The notes under the pieces: model-generated
What the model was told of the DNA's origin: nothing
Databases searched by the model: none
What the model saw: the letters and a program-made list of their open reading frames with translations, nothing else
Made by a program: the position numbers and the translations under genes
Assembly (NCBI GenBank): GCA_017938885.1
Contig: JAGBAS010000078.1
Span: 1 to 48,145 of the forward strand
DNA: 48,145 nucleotides
Direction of reading: 5' to 3'
From: Clostridia bacterium
GTDB lineage: Bacteria; Bacillota; Clostridia; Oscillospirales; CAG-272
Shown here: in pieces, positions 1 through 6,584 of the stretch
How positions within the stretch are numbered: position 1 is the stretch's first letter
How the letters are laid out: the number at the start of each line of letters is the position of its first letter

Positions 1-2
1 AT

Positions 3-491
3 GCCGGATTGGTCGAGGATATCTACCACAATAAAGGCTACAACACGACCTTCTCAGACGGATATGATCTCGCATCCGAAGTGATCTATTTCCTCTGCCA
101 TTACATTGGTCACAACCTGGATGACCTGGCCTGTCAGAATCACAAGGGTGAGCTACTTACTGTCCGCTTTGCCTGCTACCGTCACGCCTTGCGGTATATC
201 GAGAAGGAATATCTGTCCGCGTTCAAGACCATCAGTATCGAAGAATGCTCGCCGGCCGATGCTTCCATTGACTTCGAGACACAGTATGAGATTGAGGACT
301 ATACCAAGGTCGATACAATTATCCATCAAATGCGATTGACCGTTGCGGAAACTGAAACTCTGAACCACTACATGGCCGGACTCGGATTCGTTGAGATCGC
401 GCAGATGCAGAACGTCAATAACACGACTGTCTGGCGCAGAAGAAAGAGCATACAGAAGAAATATCAGCGATATGTGATCATGCAAGGCTGA
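3..491 (+). CDS. sigma-70-like DNA-binding protein, 5' end cut off by window
   Basis: The reading frame is open from the first bases of the window, so the gene probably starts upstream; a TTG at 9 is the first possible start codon inside. The N-terminal two thirds is acidic and helical and resembles a reduced sigma region 2. The C-terminal roughly 50 residues (from LTVAETETLNHYM to the end) read like a sigma region 4 or phage-type helix-turn-helix, with the recognition-helix-like stretch NNTTVWRRRKSIQKKY. Proteins of this shape are common on Firmicutes integrative elements, which fits the recombinase and Rep genes downstream. What it regulates is not visible. The family assignment rests on the HTH only. 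Confidence 0.6.
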   Translation, partial: AGLVEDIYHNKGYNTTFSDGYDLASEVIYFLCHYIGHNLDDLACQNHKGELLTVRFACYRHALRYIEKEYLSAFKTISIEECSPADASIDFETQYEIEDYTKVDTIIHQMRLTVAETETLNHYMAGLGFVEIAQMQNVNNTTVWRRRKSIQKKYQRYVIMQG

Positions 492-510
492 TCCGATTCA
501 CTCATAAAAA

Positions 511-540
511 CAAAAGGGAGCTTTACGGCTCCCTAAAGTT
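511..540 (-). terminator. intrinsic terminator of the XRE gene
   Basis: GGGAGC (516-521) pairs with GCTCCC (528-533). Read on the minus strand the stem is followed by TTTTGTTTTT, a good U-tract, so it ends the XRE transcript. On the plus strand the tract is poor, so it may only partly stop the sigma-like gene. Confidence 0.7.
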
Positions 541-582
541 ATGTGCTATTGGAATGCATCGCGCGAGGCGCTGTCGTGAAAA

Positions 583-1689
583 TTATTTCGCTACAGCACG
601 GAGCATTGCAAGAATGTCCTTGAATTCATGCGCATCACGAATGAAATCGTATTGAGCATTATCCTTGTTGAGCATCTTTTGGAGTAGATCGTAACTGCTG
701 TTATGTCCGTCGTGCCACCAAACATCTCCGGGAACAATCCCTTTGGCCGCAGGAGAAATATGCTCATCCTCGGGGTTTGTCTTATCAAACATGATCGCGA
801 ATTTCGCCGCAGATTCCAAGCAGGCAATGGCATTGTCTGCATCCCTCCGGAAAGCATAAATATCAGCCATTTGACGATAGGCACTTTCTACATATTGTGC
901 GTGGAAGAAATAATCGCCCTTGGGGAAATACAGAGCAAACATATCAATGCACATCTGATTTAGTTCAAGGATCTCGTCGTCAGAATACATATTGTTGCCG
1001 CTATCATCCTTGGTTGCGAGCAAATCATCCAACAGCCCACCGATAGCACTGGTAAACTGTCCCAGCATTTCATCGCGAATGACCTCAAACTGCCGTTTGC
1101 CAGTATAGATACGCCCTAACAATTCACCGCACGTCCATGTAGCACCTTCCAACGTCTTGGCCAATCGCTCGGCTTCCTCGGTACGACCCAATTTTGCATA
1201 CCACAAGCAAGCCATAGAAAGGCTATTGTTTCGAATGCTTGCATCTGTGCAATCGCTGAGGATATTGTCAATGTACATCAAAGCGCGGTTTCGATTGATT
1301 TCACGAACCTCTTCCGGGAAGATTTCGTTATACAGAAAGATCTCGTTGGCATAGAAATCCATCAGCTTATACGATGAAGGATGAAGCAGTAATGCCTTTT
1401 CAATCAAAGCGATGGCTTGCTTGTGATCTCCGCTGGCAGCAATCGTGTATGCTTCATCGTACAGCAGATCGATCTGCTTGCTCTTGCTTCCGATGTCAAC
1501 ACCCAAAAGATGATCGGTGGTGACATCAAATACACTGGCAAGGGGAGCCAGGAGGGAGATATCGGGAGCTGTTCGATCGCATTCCCATTGTGAAACTGCT
1601 TTGGGAGACACCCCAAGGTATTCGGCCAAATCCTCTTGTGTCAGATTTTTGGCGCGACGGAGAGATTTAATGGTAGAGCCTATGGACAT
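583..1689 (-). CDS. XRE-family transcriptional regulator with TPR-like C-terminal domain
   Basis: A 368-residue protein. Residues 5-60 form a Cro/C1-type helix-turn-helix (IKSLRRAKNLTQEDLAEYLG, then VSPKAVSQWE). The remaining roughly 300 residues are helical and rich in paired-helix segments, as in the TPR-like sensor domains of RRNPP-type regulators. The start is fixed by AGGAGG about 8 nt upstream of ATG on the minus strand. The gene stands alone between its own terminator and a palindrome-bearing promoter region, which suggests autoregulation. It may respond to a peptide or another signal through the repeat domain, but no peptide gene was found next to it. Whether it belongs to the neighbouring mobile element is uncertain. 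Confidence 0.85.
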   Translation of the reverse strand: MSIGSTIKSLRRAKNLTQEDLAEYLGVSPKAVSQWECDRTAPDISLLAPLASVFDVTTDHLLGVDIGSKSKQIDLLYDEAYTIAASGDHKQAIALIEKALLLHPSSYKLMDFYANEIFLYNEIFPEEVREINRNRALMYIDNILSDCTDASIRNNSLSMACLWYAKLGRTEEAERLAKTLEGATWTCGELLGRIYTGKRQFEVIRDEMLGQFTSAIGGLLDDLLATKDDSGNNMYSDDEILELNQMCIDMFALYFPKGDYFFHAQYVESAYRQMADIYAFRRDADNAIACLESAAKFAIMFDKTNPEDEHISPAAKGIVPGDVWWHDGHNSSYDLLQKMLNKDNAQYDFIRDAHEFKDILAMLRAVAK

Positions 1690-1718
1690 AATTTTGTCCT
1701 CCTAATTATGATGATAGT

Positions 1719-1768
1719 CAAAAGCGCTTTTGCACTTATAGTATAACCCAAGATTTCTGAAAATGGAA
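1719..1768 (-). promoter_or_regulatory. probable XRE promoter with a 14-bp operator palindrome
   Basis: On the minus strand a -10-like TATACT lies at 1740-1745, with only a poor -35 match 17 nt upstream (1763-1768). Just downstream of the -10, overlapping the expected transcription start, is the perfect palindrome CAAAAGCGCTTTTG (1719-1732). Its position between promoter and start codon fits autorepression by the XRE protein. The palindrome is seen; the function is inferred. Confidence 0.45.
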
Positions 1769-1863
1769 GGTATCATTTTGATAGAGAAAGTATAGTGATG
1801 CTATACGCCATTATATCACACATTTTGGGTATAAGCAAGATAAAAATGAGCAGTTGGCACCGT

Positions 1864-1921
1864 GGCGTGTGCTTGTCTTATACAAGTCGGCTCGCTGCGC
1901 TCGCCGAGACAAGCACACGCC
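1864..1921. repeat. perfect 15-bp inverted repeat with GC-rich inner hairpin
   Basis: GGCGTGTGCTTGTCT (1864-1878) is exactly complementary to 1907-1921. Inside the loop a second small stem (TCGGC / GCCGA) surrounds CTCGCTGCGCTC. The region has no gene. Such cruciform-capable DNA next to an HUH Rep gene is a candidate replication or transfer origin, but no nick site can be assigned. Confidence 0.6.
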
Positions 1922-1930
1922 CGCACCGCA

Positions 1931-2053
1931 AACAAACGAAAAAGAAAAATCCAAAGCCGAGCGGTCGCGGAGTCGCCCGCTGAGCCGCTTGGGCGTACGT
2001 CCGCGATCACGCTCGGCGGCTTTTTGGATAGATTTCGTTTTTAGCCGTTTGTT
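1931..2053. repeat. long imperfect inverted repeat, possible rolling-circle origin structure
   Basis: The left half (about 1931-1978) and the right half (about 1990-2053) are imperfect complements. AACAAACG pairs with CGTTTGTT at the outer ends, the middle is GCCGAGCG against CGCTCGGC, and GTCGCGGA pairs with TCCGCGAT near the tip. On the plus strand a TTTTT follows the inner stem, so it could also end transcripts. There is no coding sequence between 1690 and 2528. Confidence 0.55.
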
Positions 2054-2276
2054 GGAGCGCCGCCGTGTGGGATTGTCAGCCCTCGCATCATCACCATCAG
2101 TTTCCGAGTGAGATTTGTCCAGTAGATAATCAAAACCCGCCAGTTACGAAAGTTGACAAATCTGATCCCCATGTGCTATCCTTTTTATGCACCATGGAAG
2201 TTGTGAGTAGTTGTAAAAGGTTGGGTAAACTTTGGATTTGTTATAAAAGATGTGAGAAAACATAGGTTAAGTTTGC

Positions 2277-2305
2277 TTGACAAACTCGAACTTTTGTGGT
2301 ATAAT
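2277..2305 (+). promoter_or_regulatory. consensus sigma-A promoter of the leader RNA and rep genes
   Basis: TTGACA at 2277-2282 and TATAAT at 2300-2305 are separated by exactly 17 nt, a perfect housekeeping promoter. Transcription should begin near 2312 and first produce the terminated leader. Confidence 0.85.
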
Positions 2306-2311
2306 AGCAGT

Positions 2312-2488
2312 ACATTTCACTGAAAAAGGAATAGTCCAAGTATAGTTAGTTCGTATGCAAAGTGTCAAGCCAAGAATGATGATGCCTAATTGAAAAGGCC
2401 GAGCCCGTGTTCCGAGGGCAAAATCGGAAGGTTGCACTTAAAAGGCGTAATACGTTTTCATGACAGAAAAGCGTATTGCGCTTTTTTC
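2312..2488 (+). ncRNA. terminated leader or small RNA upstream of the rep genes
   Basis: The roughly 176-nt RNA from the consensus promoter contains a hairpin in which CCGAGCCC (about 2399-2406) pairs with GGGC and TCGG nearby, and it ends in a strong intrinsic terminator (2440-2488). No ORF with a ribosome binding site lies inside. It could be a free small RNA or an attenuator that limits Rep expression, as in copy-number control of rolling-circle plasmids. The boundaries are predicted from promoter and terminator only. Confidence 0.5.
2440..2488 (+). terminator. intrinsic terminator in the leader
   Basis: GCGTAATACG (2445-2454) pairs with CGTATTGCGC (2472-2481) with one mismatch. TTTTC/GAAAA extends the stem inward, and TTTTTT follows at 2482-2487. 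It lies about 40 nt upstream of the small ORF, so downstream genes depend on read-through. Confidence 0.75.
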
Positions 2489-2528
2489 GTGCCTTTTTCT
2501 CTGGAAAATTCAAAAAAGGAGAAAAACA

Positions 2529-2681
2529 TTGACAGAAAGAGAGGTAAAAATCATCATTCACGGCGACGTGGTCATCAAGCAGATGGGCGAAGCGGAGAGG
2601 GCGGCGTTCATTGCGGCTTTGCTTGCTCGTATGCTGGAGACCGCAAACAAACACGAAAGGGGGCGTGACCATGGCTCATGA
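2529..2681 (+). CDS. small helical protein upstream of rep, unknown function
   Basis: A 50-residue ORF starting at TTG (2529), preceded by AAAGGAG at a normal distance. A longer start at 2460 would lie inside the terminator and is unlikely. The middle (VVIKQMGEAERAAFIAALLA) looks like a helix-turn-helical segment, and the C-terminus is basic. Its last 11 nt overlap the start of rep, so the two genes are probably translated together. I do not recognise a family. A small accessory or copy-control protein is a guess from position. Confidence 0.55.
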   Translation: MTEREVKIIIHGDVVIKQMGEAERAAFIAALLARMLETANKHERGRDHGS

Positions 2682-3546
2682 GAAAGCAAAGGTCTACTTC
2701 GACGGTAGCCACTATATCGCCATCCCACAAAACGAGGGCAAGAGTCCCGGGAAAGGCGGCTACCGCGGCAACAAAAATGACGAAATGAGAACGGCTTTTG
2801 AAAAGGCCTACAAGGGCGCAAAGGCCAAACGACGAAAAGAGAAGGTTACGGAGATCGTAGCGGAATTGAAACCGCAATTTGAGAGCGAAGAACAGGCGAC
2901 CGAATACGTAAAGGCCGAGATGGAGCGAATCAAACGGAATCTGATCGAGAGGCGGAAGAGGCTGGTGAGGAAGATCAATCTTGGGACTTGGAATTACTTC
3001 TGTACCTTCACCTACGATGATCAGAAGCATACCGAAGCCAGCTTCAAGGTCAAGCTACGGGATTGCTTCAAAAAGATGTGCCACCGTAAGGGCTGGATTT
3101 ACATCGGCGTTTGGGAGCGATCCCCGAACTCTGACCGATTGCATTTCCACGGGCTTTTCAATATTCCCGAAAACGCTATGATCGGCGAGCTGATGGAACA
3201 TCGGGATTATAGCACCAAGAACCACAGGATGCAGACCACCTTGCAGAACAGCTACTTCACAGAACGCTTCGGCAGAAACGATTTTGAGCCGATCAATAAG
3301 CAGGAGCTACCCAACGCCACCGCTTATCTCATGAAGTACATTGACAAGTCCGGTGAGAGGATCGTATATTCCAAGAACACCCCGGCATATTTCGTCTCGG
3401 ACATTCTTGACGATGATGTGGTGTGTACCATCGGGCAGGAGGACAGAAAGCTCCTACTGTTCGATAATTTCATTTGTTTTGACGATGGGGTGTATATCGG
3501 TGAAGTCAGCTCCGAAGTCATCAAGCAAATGCCCAAGAAGAATTAA
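2671..3546 (+). CDS. HUH-type rolling-circle replication initiator
   Basis: A 291-residue protein starting at ATG 2671 (AAAGGGGG upstream). After a lysine/arginine-rich helical N-terminal 100 residues, a Rep catalytic core is visible: motif 1 YFCTFTYDD (residues 109-117), the metal-binding HUH motif in RLHFHGLFN (H158 and H160), and a tyrosine motif AYLMKYIDK (Y219, Y223). These are the three hallmarks of rolling-circle Rep endonucleases, which nick one strand at an origin hairpin and become covalently bound to it. The gene sits between two large inverted repeats and upstream of a serine recombinase, so it probably replicates an excised circular form. No helicase domain is fused. Which tyrosine is catalytic cannot be decided here. 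Confidence 0.85.
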   Translation: MAHEKAKVYFDGSHYIAIPQNEGKSPGKGGYRGNKNDEMRTAFEKAYKGAKAKRRKEKVTEIVAELKPQFESEEQATEYVKAEMERIKRNLIERRKRLVRKINLGTWNYFCTFTYDDQKHTEASFKVKLRDCFKKMCHRKGWIYIGVWERSPNSDRLHFHGLFNIPENAMIGELMEHRDYSTKNHRMQTTLQNSYFTERFGRNDFEPINKQELPNATAYLMKYIDKSGERIVYSKNTPAYFVSDILDDDVVCTIGQEDRKLLLFDNFICFDDGVYIGEVSSEVIKQMPKKN

Positions 3547-3550
3547 CAAA

Positions 3551-3720
3551 TTAGTCTTTCGCCTTGGTGGAGCGTAAACGAAACCGCCGTCGAGGTCAAG
3601 GGGGCGAAAATATCGCTGAAAAGCAGAAGTCGACCAACTAAAATGCAATATTTTCGCCTGTTTCCCTTGACCTCTTTGGGCGGTTCCGTTTGGTCCGCTC
3701 CCGTCGAAAGACAAATCTAA
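3551..3720. repeat. long imperfect inverted repeat between rep and recombinase
   Basis: The arms 3551-3617 and 3645-3720 match as imperfect reverse complements. Blocks GTCTTTCG, GGAGCG, AAACCGCC-like, GAGGTCAAGGG and GGCGAAAATAT recur in order on the other strand. The loop is about 27 nt. No ORF fits. A single-strand origin of a rolling-circle replicon is the leading explanation; a structured RNA leader for the recombinase is another. Confidence 0.7.
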
Positions 3721-3745
3721 AGACAAATCAGAAAGGAAAAACAAA

Positions 3746-5260
3746 ATGAAAACAGCAGTTATCTACGCACGTTATTCCAGTGAACGGCAGACAGAACAAT
3801 CCATTGAAGGTCAACTCCGTGTTTGTCATGAATTCGCTGAACGTAACGATTTGAAGATCATCGACACTTACATCGACCGAGCCATGACCGGTACAAACGA
3901 CAATCGAGCGGCGTTTCAGAAGATGCTCTCAGACAGCGATAAGCCTCAGCCATGGGAGATCGTATTGGTGTACGCACTTGACCGCTTCGGGCGAAACTCC
4001 ATCGAGGTAGCGGTCAACAAGCAGAGGCTTCAGAAGAATGGCAAGATATTGATCTCGGCCACCCAGAGAACGTCGGTCAACATCGACGGCACGCAGAATC
4101 TGGACGGTATCATTCTTGAAAATGTCCTAATCGGTCTATCCGAATACTACTCCGCCGAGCTATCACAGAAGATCCGACGTGGTCAGAATGAGAGCCGCTT
4201 GAAGGGCAACTTCGCAGGCGGCAAGGTGCCCTATGGGTACACGACGGCTAATAAGAAAATTATCGTGAATGAAGAACGCGCAGAGATCGTGCGGTGGATG
4301 TACCAGTCCTATTCTACCGGTAAGATCGTGCGGGAGATCATCGAGGAGTTGACGGCGAGAGGCGTCACACACATGGGAAAGCCCTTCAAAGCGAATACCA
4401 TTTACAAGATTCTCCGCCTTGAAAAGTACATCGGCATCTACCGTCATGGAGACGAGGTGTTTACCAATATCTACCCCCAAATCGTTCCTACCGAGCTGTT
4501 CAACCGTGTGCAGACGATGCTGGCAAAGAACAAGCTTGGATCGTCCAGCAGAGAAGTGGCGTTCTTGCTGAAAAAGAAAGTCATCTGCGGCATCTGCGGA
4601 AAGCCTATCAATGGTGAGAGCGGCACATCACAAAACGGCACAACCATGTATTATTACAAATGCTCCAACAGAAAAAAGCACCACTCCTGCTCCAAGGAAA
4701 GCATCCGAAAAGCCGACTTGGAGGAAATGGTGCTGAACACAACGCTCATGCTGCTGAATAAGCCCGAGAATCTGTCTGCAATAGCCGAGGAGGTGATCGA
4801 GGTACATCGGAAGCGTGCCCGCGAGCAAGCCGTCCTGGCGCTTCTACGGGACGAAAGAAGCAAGGCGCAAAAGGCTTTGAATAATCTCATGAAGGCTCTG
4901 GAAGCCGGTATTTTTACCGCGACCACCAAGGATCGAATCACCGAATTGGAATTGCAGATCGATGAGCTGAACGGGCGAATCCTGAGCGAGGAGTGCAAGG
5001 AGGCCAATCTGCTCACAAAGGAGGACGTTGAAATGTTTTTACTTGACGCACTAAAAGCAGAGCCACAGCTACTAATCGACACTCTCATAGATAAGATCAT
5101 CCTGTTCGATGACGAGGTTGAGATCTTCTACAAATATTCGCAAAACAATAATCCCGACGACCTCACTAAAGAGATCCGTCGGGATTTCTGTTTGCCTTGG
5201 GGGAAAAGAATAGCGGTCACTGACAGGCATATCATCTACGCCGCAGACCTCGGGACATAA
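3746..5260 (+). CDS. large serine recombinase / integrase
   Basis: A 504-residue site-specific recombinase. The N-terminal resolvase domain opens with VIYARYSSERQ, with the catalytic serine at about residue 11 and the usual arginines in the ALDRFGRN and ELSQKIRRG segments. A recombinase DNA-binding domain follows (PYGY... to about residue 250), then a zinc ribbon with CGICG and a second cysteine pair (about residues 285-325), then a coiled-coil region. The length and order fit large serine integrases of Firmicutes mobile elements. A ribosome binding site (GAAAGGA) precedes ATG 3746. It is the last gene before the tRNA-Val and probably excises and integrates the element; no att core could be recognised. 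Confidence 0.95.
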   Translation: MKTAVIYARYSSERQTEQSIEGQLRVCHEFAERNDLKIIDTYIDRAMTGTNDNRAAFQKMLSDSDKPQPWEIVLVYALDRFGRNSIEVAVNKQRLQKNGKILISATQRTSVNIDGTQNLDGIILENVLIGLSEYYSAELSQKIRRGQNESRLKGNFAGGKVPYGYTTANKKIIVNEERAEIVRWMYQSYSTGKIVREIIEELTARGVTHMGKPFKANTIYKILRLEKYIGIYRHGDEVFTNIYPQIVPTELFNRVQTMLAKNKLGSSSREVAFLLKKKVICGICGKPINGESGTSQNGTTMYYYKCSNRKKHHSCSKESIRKADLEEMVLNTTLMLLNKPENLSAIAEEVIEVHRKRAREQAVLALLRDERSKAQKALNNLMKALEAGIFTATTKDRITELELQIDELNGRILSEECKEANLLTKEDVEMFLLDALKAEPQLLIDTLIDKIILFDDEVEIFYKYSQNNNPDDLTKEIRRDFCLPWGKRIAVTDRHIIYAADLGT

Positions 5261-5265
5261 AGAAA

Positions 5266-5297
5266 AACCAGCCAAACCGTTTGGTTCGACTGGTTCT
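5266..5297 (-). terminator. intrinsic terminator of tRNA-Val
   Basis: AACCAG/CTGGTT and CCAAA/TTTGG arms form a two-part hairpin. Read on the minus strand it ends in GGTTTTTCTTT. It directly follows the tRNA 3' end. Confidence 0.7.
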
Positions 5298-5301
5298 ACT
5301 A

Positions 5302-5378
5302 TGGTGGAGACAGTTGGAATCGAACCAATGACCTCATGCATGTCAAGCATGCGCTCTAACCAGCTGAGCTATGCCTCC
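5302..5378 (-). tRNA. tRNA-Val (anticodon GAC)
   Basis: On the minus strand GGAGGCA pairs with TGTCTCC as the acceptor stem, including one G-T wobble. The D arm has GCTC/GAGC, and the anticodon stem CATGC/GCATG carries loop TTGACAT, giving anticodon GAC for valine. The T loop TTCGATT is normal and CCA is encoded. The outermost T-stem pair is an A-C mismatch (ATTGG against CCAAC), slightly unusual. A consensus promoter and a terminator bracket the gene. Confidence 0.93.
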
Positions 5379-5390
5379 GCAACGCAATAT

Positions 5391-5419
5391 ATTATAGCAT
5401 ATGCAGAGGGATTTGTCAA
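5391..5419 (-). promoter_or_regulatory. consensus sigma-A promoter of tRNA-Val
   Basis: On the minus strand TTGACA (5414-5419) and TATAAT (5391-5396) are 17 nt apart, placing the start a few bases before the tRNA 5' end at 5378. Confidence 0.85.
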
Positions 5420-5498
5420 GGGGTTTTGGGAAAGTTTTTTGAGATTTTACGAGATTTTTTGGCTTTTTTCAGAGGACTCGGTTCTGTACCGGATCATA

Positions 5499-6584
5499 TT
5501 ACGAAATGATCCCGTATTCGTACACGACTGTAGAGGAGGATACAAGCTCCGAGCTCATGTAGGCATACCGAAGCTCCTTTGTCATCTCGCCGTATTCATT
5601 GTATTCGTATGAATGGACTGTGGTGATATCGTCCTCGTCGGAGGTGATGGTGGTGCGGACAAGGTTACCACTTTCGTCGTAGTCATATTCGATCACGTTG
5701 CTCATAGACGCGGAACCGTCCGTAGAGCATAAGTAGCTTTTGATTTTCTGGTTCTTCTCGTTGTATTCGTACACGTAATCACGGGTCAGCTCCTCGTTGC
5801 GGTAGTGACGCTCACGGACCATATTGCCGCGCTCATCCGTGATCCTCTCCAAACGGGCCACAGTCGCCTCGTTTTTGTATTCTGTCAGGACTGTATAGCT
5901 ACCGTTTTCGCCGTAGTTATAGGTAGTGACCGAATCCGTGCTTTCTTCTTTGGAGATGCGCCCGAGCGCGTCGTACTCGGTGCGTACCTCTTCTGCGGGT
6001 TTATCGCTGTCATAGGCGGTGTACCTCCGAATGACGCGGCCTTGTTCGTCGTATTCGTAGGTGTTTGTCCAACCGGCAGAGGCCACCTCGTCAAACGTAT
6101 ATTTCTCTTGAATGACGAGACCGTTTTCGTTGTATGTGTAGACCTTCATGTCGGTTCCTCTGCCGTCCAGATAGTTTCTTTCTCTGACGAGCAGACCGTT
6201 CTCATAGGTGTATTTGGTACGATACGTTTCATTGCCCTCTGCATCGTAGACCGTTCGCTTCATGAGGCCTCGCTGCGCCATGATGGCCTCGGTGACGGCT
6301 TCGGTCGGTTCCTCCCCCGTCGTCTCGCTTGGCCGTGTCCCCACGGGCGGCGTGATCCAACCGGGGCCTTCCTGCCCGGCCAGCACAATGGCTATCAGCA
6401 CGCCCAGAGCCACGACACCGGACACCGCCGCCACGAACCACCCGCTGGAGGCGATCTTTTTCCACGCGGCGCGCGGGGGGACATGGGGAAGCAGGACCGC
6501 CCCGTTGTCGGGCAGCTCGCTTTCCAGAATATAGCTCGCGCGGATATCGTTCAACCCGCGCAAAATGGTCGTGGATCGTTTCAT
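5499..6584 (-). CDS. single-pass membrane protein with YD-like repeats, likely ECF sigma partner
   Basis: A 361-residue protein whose ATG overlaps the stop codon of the upstream sigma factor (ATGA), so translation is coupled. About 60 cytoplasmic residues are followed by one membrane helix (GWFVAAVSGVVALGVLIAIV, about residues 68-90), a short T/E/P linker, and roughly 200 extracellular residues made of repeats of the type Y-x-Y-[DEN]-E-x-G-x-[LVM], like the YD repeats of RHS proteins and MORN-like surface repeats. Coupling to an ECF sigma gene and the single-helix topology point to an anti-sigma or signal-sensing role. I see no clear canonical zinc anti-sigma motif. The start at 6584 was chosen over an upstream extension, which lies inside the sigma gene. 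Confidence 0.8.
   Translation of the reverse strand: MKRSTTILRGLNDIRASYILESELPDNGAVLLPHVPPRAAWKKIASSGWFVAAVSGVVALGVLIAIVLAGQEGPGWITPPVGTRPSETTGEEPTEAVTEAIMAQRGLMKRTVYDAEGNETYRTKYTYENGLLVRERNYLDGRGTDMKVYTYNENGLVIQEKYTFDEVASAGWTNTYEYDEQGRVIRRYTAYDSDKPAEEVRTEYDALGRISKEESTDSVTTYNYGENGSYTVLTEYKNEATVARLERITDERGNMVRERHYRNEELTRDYVYEYNEKNQKIKSYLCSTDGSASMSNVIEYDYDESGNLVRTTITSDEDDITTVHSYEYNEYGEMTKELRYAYMSSELVSSSTVVYEYGIIS

Larger units (their letters stand above)
1864..5260. mobile_element. integrated rolling-circle element (Rep + serine recombinase), ends approximate
   Basis: Structured DNA (1864-2053), promoter with terminated leader, small ORF, HUH Rep, long inverted repeat and serine recombinase form one plus-strand unit in DNA richer in A+T than the rest of the window. 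No conjugation genes are present, so it resembles an integrated small replicon or mobilizable element. The left end may lie further upstream and include the XRE and sigma-like genes. No direct repeats marking att sites were found by eye, so the boundaries are inference. Confidence 0.55.

Noticed and set aside
2065..2265. 66-codon ORF in the gap upstream of rep
   Set aside because: No ribosome binding site, biased shadow-like composition, and it overlaps repeat and regulatory DNA.
2460..2681. 73-codon version of the small ORF upstream of rep, starting at ATG 2460
   Set aside because: That start lies inside the terminator stem and has no ribosome binding site; TTG 2529 has one.
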